20,753 nt of DNA from Prevotella sp. UBA1104 (GTDB lineage: Bacteria; Bacteroidota; Bacteroidia; Bacteroidales; Bacteroidaceae): positions 1-20,753 of the forward strand of contig DCBP01000092.1 in NCBI GenBank assembly GCA_002314055.1. The letters are read 5' to 3'. Each line of letters begins with the position of its first letter. Position 1 is the stretch's first letter. This document shows positions 16,146 to 20,753 of this stretch, one piece after another. The notes beneath the pieces were generated by a model, which worked only from the letters and a program-made list of their open reading frames with translations, searched no databases and was not told the DNA's origin. The position numbers and the translations under genes were made by a program.

Positions 16146-17303
16146 ATGAACATCTTAGATTTTATAATAGGCAATTTCAATGAGTTCCTTACATACACTG
16201 GTTTTGCAAATGCCACGGTAGGGAATCTCATCATGATAGTTGTCGGCATATTTTTCATATGGCTGGCAATAAAAAAAGACTTCGAGCCATTGCTCCTTGT
16301 GCCGATAGGCTTGGGTATCGTACTTGGAAACATTCCGTTTCGTGCAGACGCCGGTTTGGAGATAGGACTCTATGAGGACAATTCCGTATTGAACATATTC
16401 TACCAGGGAGTACGCCAGGGGTGGTACCCACCGTTGGTATTCCTCGGAATCGGAGCGATGACCGACTTCTCTGCCCTGATAAGCAACCCCAAACTGATAC
16501 TTATCGGAGCGGCAGCACAGTTCGGTATTTTCGGTGCTTACATGATAGCCCTCGCACTCGGCTTCGAGCCAAACCAGGCAGCCGGCATAGCCATTATCGG
16601 TGGCGCAGACGGACCTACGGCAATCTTCCTCTCCTCAAAACTCAGTCCGAACCTGATGGGCGCCATAGCCGTGTGTGCATACTCATACATGGCGCTTGTT
16701 CCAGTAATCCAGCCGCCGTTGATGCGTTTGCTTACAACGAAGAAGGAGCGCCTCATCCACATGCAGCCGGCACGACGTGTCAGCCAGTTGGAGCGAATAT
16801 TGTTCCCTATCATCGGTTTGTTGCTAACAACCTTCATCGTACCGTCAGGTCTGCCGTTGTTAGGCATGCTTTTCTTCGGAAACCTCTTGAAGGAGTCTGG
16901 CAAGACAACCCGTTTGGCAAAGACAGCCGGCAGTGCGCTGAACGACATCATCGTCATGCTGCTCGGTTTAACCGTAGGCTGCTCAACCCAGGCAAGCGAG
17001 TTCCTTACCCTGAACACCGTATTCATCTTCCTGTTAGGTGCCTTTGCCTTCATCATAGCTTCGTCAACGGGAATTCTGTTCGTTAAGTTAATGAACCTCT
17101 TCCTGCCGAAGAACAAGAAGATAAATCCGCTGATAGGAAATGCCGGAGTAAGTGCAGTGCCGATGAGTGCACGAATCTCCAACAACCTCGGTTTGGAGTA
17201 CGACCGTCACAACTTCCTTCTCATGCACGCCATGGGCCCGAATGTTGCCGGAGTCATAGGTTCTGCCGTAGCAGCCGGAGCGTTGCTCGGCTTCCTGTCG
17301 TAA
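16146..17303 (+). CDS. oadB: Na+-pumping decarboxylase beta subunit (OadB)
   Basis: A 385-residue polytopic membrane protein that decarboxylates carboxybiotin and couples this to Na+ export. It shows the family's conserved functional regions: GGADGPTAIFLSSKL with the essential Asp of the Na+/proton site, YSYMALVPVIQPPLM, NAGVSAVPMSARISN, and C-terminal GPNVAGVIGSAVAAG. Length and hydrophobic pattern are normal. It ends the operon; a hairpin terminator follows at 17324. The same subunit serves oxaloacetate, methylmalonyl-CoA and glutaconyl-CoA decarboxylases, so the symbol reflects family rather than substrate. In a succinate/propionate-forming Bacteroidales the methylmalonyl-CoA enzyme is a likely complex, but the substrate-determining alpha subunit is not in this window. 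Confidence 0.93.
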   Translation: MNILDFIIGNFNEFLTYTGFANATVGNLIMIVVGIFFIWLAIKKDFEPLLLVPIGLGIVLGNIPFRADAGLEIGLYEDNSVLNIFYQGVRQGWYPPLVFLGIGAMTDFSALISNPKLILIGAAAQFGIFGAYMIALALGFEPNQAAGIAIIGGADGPTAIFLSSKLSPNLMGAIAVCAYSYMALVPVIQPPLMRLLTTKKERLIHMQPARRVSQLERILFPIIGLLLTTFIVPSGLPLLGMLFFGNLLKESGKTTRLAKTAGSALNDIIVMLLGLTVGCSTQASEFLTLNTVFIFLLGAFAFIIASSTGILFVKLMNLFLPKNKKINPLIGNAGVSAVPMSARISNNLGLEYDRHNFLLMHAMGPNVAGVIGSAVAAGALLGFLS

Positions 17304-17323
17304 GAGAATAAAAAGCATAAAAC

Positions 17324-17361
17324 AGAAGGTGTGTCTGTAAATAGCACACCTTCTTTATTTT
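17324..17361 (+). terminator. Terminator/attenuator between oadB and LuxR-type gene
   Basis: A perfect 10-bp stem AGAAGGTGTG (17324-17333)/CACACCTTCT (17345-17354), with an 11-base loop, is followed by a T-rich tail (TTATTTTTAT). It begins 21 bases after the oadB stop and ends about 14 bases before the next ATG, so it sits in the leader of the LuxR-type gene. Confidence 0.85.
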
Positions 17362-17374
17362 TATAAAAAACATT

Positions 17375-17965
17375 ATGATGATTCCAAGGATAGCAGTAGT
17401 AGACTCCAACACCTTAGCGTGTATAGGAATGAAGAACATCCTTCAGAACGTTATGGAAGGAATGGAAGTAGACACCTTCGGTTCGTTTGCCGAGTTGACA
17501 GCAAATCATCCGGAGGAGTATTTTCATTACTTCGTGTCGATGAGCATAGTCTTACAACATCGGGAATTCTTTCTTGAAAACATCCGCAAGACAATAGTGA
17601 TGACCTCATCCTCAGATCCAGAGTCAAATCCCGACAAGTTTCATTGTCTGTGTGTAAGCGTATCGGAGAAAGAGTTGATAAAATCCCTTCTCGTCTTAGA
17701 GCAGCACGCCCATGCCCATGGCAAGAGCCTACCGATGCCTCAGATGTCGGCGACACAGAAAGTGTTGTCAGACAGAGAGATAGAGGTGCTCACACTTATA
17801 GTGAAGGGATATATAAACAAAGAAATCGCCGACAAGCTAAATGTCAGTCTTTCGACCATCATAACCCATCGGCGAAATATAACAGAAAAGCTAAACCGCA
17901 AGAATGTCGGAGCTTTAACCATTTATGCCGTAATGCACGGCTACGTAAACATCAACGATATTTGA
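17375..17965 (+). CDS. LuxR-type regulator with degenerate receiver domain
   Basis: A 196-residue cytoplasmic DNA-binding protein. Residues about 130-190 form a clear LuxR/GerE helix-turn-helix (LSDREIEVLTLIVKGYINKE, then STIITHRR). The N-terminal ~120 residues look like a response-regulator receiver (IAVVDSNTLACIGMKNIL), but the acidic pair is reduced to one Asp (residue 10) and the strand that should end in the phospho-acceptor Asp reads HYFVSMSIVL, with Ser near position 55. It is therefore probably not phosphorylated in the usual way. It starts just after the oadB terminator with no consensus promoter visible, so read-through may drive it. ATG 17375 or 17378 could be the start. Regulation of the upstream operon is plausible but unproven. 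Confidence 0.82.
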   Translation: MMIPRIAVVDSNTLACIGMKNILQNVMEGMEVDTFGSFAELTANHPEEYFHYFVSMSIVLQHREFFLENIRKTIVMTSSSDPESNPDKFHCLCVSVSEKELIKSLLVLEQHAHAHGKSLPMPQMSATQKVLSDREIEVLTLIVKGYINKEIADKLNVSLSTIITHRRNITEKLNRKNVGALTIYAVMHGYVNINDI

Positions 17966-18017
17966 TTTATAATCCTCCCTTAAAATCATTCATAGGAAAT
18001 TCCCTTGCAAACATTCA

Positions 18018-18731
18018 TCAGAAGAGCGTGTGCTCCTCGATGTATTTCTGCACATTATCCTTATAGCTCTCAGAGATAGGCAGATACTGTTCGCCCATAA
18101 CGATTCTGAACCTGTCGATGAGCGAAACCTTAGGCATGTGTACAATATACGACCTATGGATACGCATAAATTCAGGATAGGGGAGGAACTCCTCAACCTT
18201 CTTCATGTTCATCAGCGACATGATGTTCTTCGAGCCGTCGGCAATATAGAACTTAACATAATCCTTCACGCCTTCAATATATAGAATATCGTCGAAGCAA
18301 ACCTTTTGCAGCTTATATTCGCTCTTAACGAAAATAAATCTGTCTTGCTTCATAGTCAGCGACTTGTTTTTTGTTTCAAAATAGTCCAAAGCCTTTTTAG
18401 CCACCTCAAGGAATTTCTCGAAGCTAATCGGCTTCAGCAGATAGTCGAGAGCATTAACCTTGTAGCCCTCTATTGCATACTGGCTGAAAGCCGTAGTGAA
18501 AACAATCCTTGTCTCCTCACCGATGATGCGTGCAAATTCCAGTCCGCTAATCTCCGGCATCTGGATGTCAAGGAAAATAAGGTCAATCTTCTTTTCCCGA
18601 ATCGTCTTAATAGCCTCCGTAGCGCTGTTGAAACAGCCCTGCAGTTCAATAAACGGTATTTTCTTTGCATAGCTGGCAAGCAGTTCCGCAGCCAGCGGTT
18701 CATCGTCAATTATTACGCAGTTTAGTGTCAT
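18018..18731 (-). CDS. LytTR-family response regulator
   Basis: A 237-residue two-component regulator. The receiver domain (1-120) is intact: acidic pair Asp9/Asp10, phospho-acceptor Asp55 in LIFLDIQMPE, FTTAF, and the KP motif in DYLLKPIS. The C-terminal LytTR DNA-binding domain (about 135-235) has ILYIEGVKDYVKFY and FMRIHRSYIVH. Such proteins normally answer to LytS/YehU-type sensor kinases, often adjacent; none is present here, as the downstream neighbour is a convergent plus-strand gene and upstream is non-coding. Its stop lies 53 bases from that of the LuxR-type gene, with no obvious terminator between. The regulated genes cannot be read from sequence. Confidence 0.92.
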   Translation of the reverse strand: MTLNCVIIDDEPLAAELLASYAKKIPFIELQGCFNSATEAIKTIREKKIDLIFLDIQMPEISGLEFARIIGEETRIVFTTAFSQYAIEGYKVNALDYLLKPISFEKFLEVAKKALDYFETKNKSLTMKQDRFIFVKSEYKLQKVCFDDILYIEGVKDYVKFYIADGSKNIMSLMNMKKVEEFLPYPEFMRIHRSYIVHMPKVSLIDRFRIVMGEQYLPISESYKDNVQKYIEEHTLF

Positions 18732-19045
18732 TTGTTTTTATTTTATTGTAAGTAACTGATATTTAGATGTTTGGCTTTGTGTGTATTTTGTGTGGGTAAC
18801 AAAATAGTAACAAAAAACATACTTTTAGTACTCGACATCTATTTTTATATAGCAAAGATATGAAAAAGAATTTATTGGTTGAATATTTTAATTTACTTTA
18901 ATGAGCTTTCCTTTGTCTTATTTTGGTTAAATCCTCATCATTAACTTACATTAACTTTATGCGTTATTATATATCTACAATATAACCACAATATCATTAA
19001 ACGACATTTAAGTCCGTTTTTTTTACATTTAACTTTTGTTCGCAT
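18732..19045. other. AT-rich intergenic region, no gene
   Basis: No coding potential is seen. The only signals are a candidate minus-strand promoter near 18853, a short direct repeat of GTAACAAAA around 18797-18818, and an ATTAACTT repeat near 18940-18960. Confidence 0.55.
18853..18860 (-). promoter_or_regulatory. Candidate -7 box of the LytTR gene
   Basis: The complement reads TATCTTTG, a perfect -7 box, but no clear -33 TTTG lies 19-20 bases upstream. If used, it leaves a leader of about 115 bases before the ATG at 18731. Confidence 0.4.
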
Positions 19046-19076
19046 TTTGAAGGTGTAAATATTGTTTCTATCTTTG
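19046..19076 (+). promoter_or_regulatory. Consensus promoter of a putative non-coding RNA
   Basis: TTTG at 19046-19049, exactly 19 bases, then TATCTTTG at 19069-19076: a perfect Bacteroidetes promoter. No protein gene follows for over 600 bases; the sequence directly downstream is highly structured. Confidence 0.8.
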
Positions 19077-19082
19077 CAGTGT

Positions 19083-19470
19083 CAATGTTGCGGTTGGCGC
19101 ATTATGATGCCCTTCTTTTAGGTCTTCGAGACCTACCAGATATGAAGTCCCCAAAGTTCTTGACCGCAACCAAGACTTAGGGACTTTTCATTTCCGGGTA
19201 ATTGACATTCAGCAGTTATACAGGGAGACATTTTGGCTGCTGTCTTAAACCCTCTACAAGGCTGCATAAAGCGGGGCACGGAAACGTGCAGGGAGTGCGA
19301 TAGAGGGAAGTCGAGTCTGGACTTGCACCATAAAGCGTAATGAAACAGACGAAGTGTGGCGGCTCTGCTGGCTTGCGCATTCCTCGAAAGCGAACTCACG
19401 TTCGGTAGACATCGAAGGAGACCCTGCGGCAGAAGGTGAAAGAATTTATTTTTTTTGCACTTCTGCTATA
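19083..19470 (+). ncRNA. Putative structured non-coding RNA, unidentified
   Basis: Starting about 7 bases after a perfect promoter, this GC-richer block stands out from AT-rich flanks and folds densely. I can pair TAGGTCT/AGACCTA (19119-19125/19129-19135); AAGTCCC/GGGACTT (19145-19151/19180-19186), with an inner AAGT-CTTG/CAAGACTT stem carrying an 8-base loop; CAGCAG/CTGCTG (19210-19215/19237-19242); CCCTCTA/TAGAGGG (19250-19256/19301-19307), enclosing a GCACG-GAAA-CGTGC hairpin; AAGTC/GACTT (19308-19312/19320-19324); CGAAC/GTTCG (19391-19395/19400-19404); and GCAGAAGGTG/CACTTCTGC (19429-19438/19458-19466, one bulge) around a T-run. No good start codon or family-like ORF is seen. It lacks the hallmarks of tmRNA, RNase P RNA, SRP RNA and the B12 riboswitch. 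The 3' end is uncertain: the T-run at 19449-19456 or the last hairpin. Confidence 0.65.
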
Positions 19471-19669
19471 AGGGACTCTTTGTCCACGTGCAAATCTACG
19501 ATTGGTAGTTGAGTTGTTTATAATTTTATAATATATTATATATAGAGATAAAAAGTAAAAATAAAAAATATAAAGACTTCAATTCAAAAATAAAAAGTCG
19601 AAAATTGAAGAAAAAAGGTCGAAAATTCAAAATAAAAAGTAGAAAAACACCAAAAATCCACCTCGTTGT
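19471..19669. other. AT-rich leader region before the toxin-antitoxin promoter
   Basis: No gene. It contains a TATATA-rich tract (about 19520-19550) and the three 21-bp repeats described separately. Confidence 0.5.
19581..19643. repeat. Three 21-bp imperfect tandem repeats
   Basis: Three A-rich units end in GTCGA, GTCGA and GTAGA at 19597, 19618 and 19639, exactly 21 bases (two helical turns) apart. Each begins with a form of AATTCAAAAATAAAAA. They lie about 30 bases upstream of the toxin-antitoxin promoter, a position fit for regulator binding or intrinsic DNA bending. Confidence 0.7.
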
Positions 19670-19670
19670 A

Positions 19671-19700
19671 TTGACAATTCACAAAAATGGACTACATTTG
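19671..19700 (+). promoter_or_regulatory. Promoter of the toxin-antitoxin pair
   Basis: TTG at 19671-19673, 19 bases, then TACATTTG at 19693-19700. Transcription should start near 19707, about 20 bases before the toxin ATG. Confidence 0.75.
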
Positions 19701-19727
19701 CACTGAAAATGAATAGACCAAACAACA

Positions 19728-20060
19728 ATGTTTCAATTTATATTATTGGAAGAGGCTGACAAGTTCCTTCAATCCATTCCTCCACAAGCAAGTAAAAAGG
19801 TCTTGTACAATATGTGGAGAGTTGCAGGCGGAGAGAAAAACAGTGAGCTTTTCAAGAAATTGGAAAACTCAGATATATGGGAGTTCAGAACTCTCTACAA
19901 CGGAATTGCATATAGGCTGTTTGCATTCTGGGACACCGATCAGAAAACTTTGGTTGTTGCCACACACGGAATAATAAAGAAAACTCAAAAGACCCCGAAA
20001 AAGGAAATTGCAAAAGCCGAGACTATAAAGAAACAGTATTTTGAAATAAAAGGCAAATGA
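19728..20060 (+). CDS. higB: RelE/HigB-type toxin (phage-derived Gp49-like)
   Basis: A 110-residue basic protein of the RelE/ParE superfamily, Gp49-like (HigB) branch; relatives are mRNA interferases that cut transcripts at the ribosome. The family pattern is visible: an N-terminal EEADKFLQSIPPQASKKVLYNM helix pair, then the beta-sheet core KLENSDIWEFRTLYNGIAYRLFAFWD, with the basic Lys/Arg residues typical of the active surface, and THGIIKKTQKTPKKEIAKAE near the C-terminus. The gene comes first, with the antitoxin starting one base after its stop, as usual for higBA. Its own promoter and downstream terminator make a compact two-gene unit. Activity is inferred from family and context. Confidence 0.88.
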   Translation: MFQFILLEEADKFLQSIPPQASKKVLYNMWRVAGGEKNSELFKKLENSDIWEFRTLYNGIAYRLFAFWDTDQKTLVVATHGIIKKTQKTPKKEIAKAETIKKQYFEIKGK

Positions 20061-20061
20061 T

Positions 20062-20400
20062 ATGGAACAGGTAGGTAATATGAAGTTTTATACCCTGGAT
20101 GAAGTTACGGATAGAATCATTGGTAAAAAGGGGACAAAAGCTCGTGAAGACTTTGACAATGAGGTAGAAGAAGCCTTGCACGCTTACCGAATTGGGGAAG
20201 CCATTAAGAAGGCACGTTTGCAAAACAACCTTACGCAAGAAGAACTGGGTGAGCGTGTTGGGGTGCAGAAACGTCAAATATCCAAAATGGAGAAAGGCTA
20301 TAGCATAAGTCTTCCGACAATGAGTCGTGTATTTAAGGCATTGGGCATAACGACAGGAACGCTTGATTTGGGCATGGCTGGCAAGGTTGCATTATGGTAA
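20062..20400 (+). CDS. higA: HigA-type antitoxin, XRE helix-turn-helix
   Basis: A 112-residue DNA-binding antitoxin expected to bind and silence the preceding toxin and to repress the pair's promoter. The N-terminal ~40 residues (KFYTLDEVTDRIIGKKGTKA) match the helical segment of Bacteroidetes HigA-like proteins. An XRE HTH follows at about 48-97 (LTQEELGERVGVQKRQISKM, then MSRVFKALGI). The ATG at 20062, one base after the toxin stop, gives the maximal frame; an in-frame ATG at 20080 (MKFYTLDEV) also fits the usual family start and would give 106 residues. Homologues commonly end in an ALW-type tail, as here, so the gene looks complete. Confidence 0.88.
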   Translation: MEQVGNMKFYTLDEVTDRIIGKKGTKAREDFDNEVEEALHAYRIGEAIKKARLQNNLTQEELGERVGVQKRQISKMEKGYSISLPTMSRVFKALGITTGTLDLGMAGKVALW

Positions 20401-20413
20401 CTTTGTACTTAAC

Positions 20414-20438
20414 AAAAAAATAATACCATTTGGTATTA
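20414..20438 (-). terminator. Minus-strand terminator of the right-edge gene
   Basis: TAATACCA (20421-20428) and TGGTATTA (20431-20438) form a perfect 8-bp hairpin with a 2-base centre. Read on the minus strand it is followed by seven Ts (20414-20420), giving a terminator for the partial regulator. It might alternatively be a palindromic operator. Confidence 0.6.
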
Positions 20439-20448
20439 AAGACAACAT

Positions 20449-20476
20449 AAGGAGGGAATGACCCTCCTTTTTTTAT
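20449..20476 (+). terminator. Terminator of the toxin-antitoxin pair
   Basis: AAGGAGGG (20449-20456), loop AATGA, CCCTCCTT (20462-20469), then a T-run. A classic intrinsic terminator about 50 bases after the antitoxin stop. Confidence 0.88.
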
Positions 20477-20528
20477 TTCTGATATATTGTAATCGCCAAA
20501 GATTACATTTATTTCTTCCACAATTTAA

Positions 20529-20753
20529 TTATCCTACATTTGCGTTTTTCTTGCTGATACCGGAGCCAAGGGTGGAGACAAGAGTGTCGTAGCAGTCTTT
20601 GATGGCTTCGTATTTGGCTTTCCAAATAGAATCATCCTGAGGGTTAGTAAGTGATATTTCTTTCTTTTGTTCGCTATTATCTCTGTACATCTCGCCCTCA
20701 CCGCGGAGTAACCACTCGGCTGAGATGTCGGGGAAGGTGGAGAGGAAACCTTC
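20529..20753 (-). CDS. Partial HTH-type regulator, C-terminal 74 codons
   Basis: Reading inward from the right edge on the minus strand, an open frame of 74 codons ends at TAA (20529-20531); the start lies beyond the window. The visible part begins EGFLSTFPDISAEWLLRGEG. The pattern F-P-x-I/L-x-A-x-W-L-L-x-G-E-G is the hallmark just after the helix-turn-helix in many Bacteroidetes XRE/phage-repressor-like proteins, so the DNA-binding domain is probably outside the window. The rest is a polar tail rich in Lys, Glu and Asn with a possible short coiled segment (IWKAKYEAIKDCYDTLV). It converges on the toxin-antitoxin pair. Function beyond a likely DNA-binding regulator cannot be stated. Confidence 0.7.
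   Translation of the reverse strand, partial: EGFLSTFPDISAEWLLRGEGEMYRDNSEQKKEISLTNPQDDSIWKAKYEAIKDCYDTLVSTLGSGISKKNANVG

Noticed and set aside
19133..19399. 88-codon minus-strand ORF in the structured region
   Set aside because: It lies antisense to the helices downstream of a plus-strand promoter, and its product has no family character; spurious ORFs like this are common over structured RNAs.
19083..19470. tmRNA or RNase P RNA
   Set aside because: There is no tag ORF or tRNA-like 3' end ending CCA, and the RNase P conserved strands are not found; only GAGGGAAGTC loosely resembles one of them.

Overview
The window looks like a chromosomal segment of a Bacteroidales bacterium, most likely a Prevotella-like genus. 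The main evidence is promoter type: at least six starts are preceded by the Bacteroidetes signature TTTG (or TTG), about 19 bases, then TAnnTTTG, and the usual Shine-Dalgarno/sigma70 layout is not evident. The gene families agree: a GT3-type glycogen synthase, a DUF3417-type alpha-glucan phosphorylase, a lamin-tail/OadG fusion, an AspT-family exchanger, a one-polypeptide pyruvate:ferredoxin oxidoreductase, a DUF4143-type ATPase and a LytTR regulator. Genus assignment is inference; no rRNA or other phylogenetic marker is present.

Layout. 1-935 is a gene-free, AT-rich stretch with hairpins, a 22-bp tandem repeat and a cluster of TGATACTT words. 936-7338 is a glucose/glycogen block: ROK glucokinase (+), a Cof-type HAD phosphatase (+) and, convergent across a bidirectional terminator, a minus-strand pair of glycogen synthase followed by alpha-glucan phosphorylase. 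Together these phosphorylate glucose, build glycogen from nucleotide sugar and release glucose-1-phosphate from it. 7339-7789 is a divergent promoter region. 7790-8977 is a DUF4143-type ATPase with an altered Walker B motif. 9051-12650 is nifJ, joining pyruvate oxidation to ferredoxin reduction, ended by a strong GNRA-loop terminator.

12935-17303 is a four-gene operon: an AspT-family membrane exchanger, an OadG-like subunit with a periplasmic lamin-tail domain, a biotin carrier and the OadB sodium-pump subunit. These are the membrane and carrier parts of a biotin-dependent Na+-pumping decarboxylase (methylmalonyl-CoA or oxaloacetate). The carboxyltransferase alpha subunit is absent here, and the exchanger occupies the operon head. 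A terminator then precedes a LuxR-type regulator whose receiver has lost the phospho-acceptor Asp; a LytTR response regulator converges on it.

18732-19727 has no credible protein gene but holds a consensus promoter followed by about 370 bases of densely structured sequence. I read this as an unidentified non-coding RNA. It includes a hairpin whose whole 8-base loop is complementary to the RNA's 5' end. 19728-20400 is a HigB/HigA-type toxin-antitoxin pair with its own promoter, three 21-bp repeats upstream and a terminator downstream. The right edge carries the last 74 codons of a minus-strand HTH-type regulator, cut by the window.

Strongest leads: the structured RNA at 19083-19470, the exchanger plus incomplete Na+-decarboxylase operon, the Walker B Glu-to-Gln change in the ATPase, and several palindromes or phased repeats on promoters.
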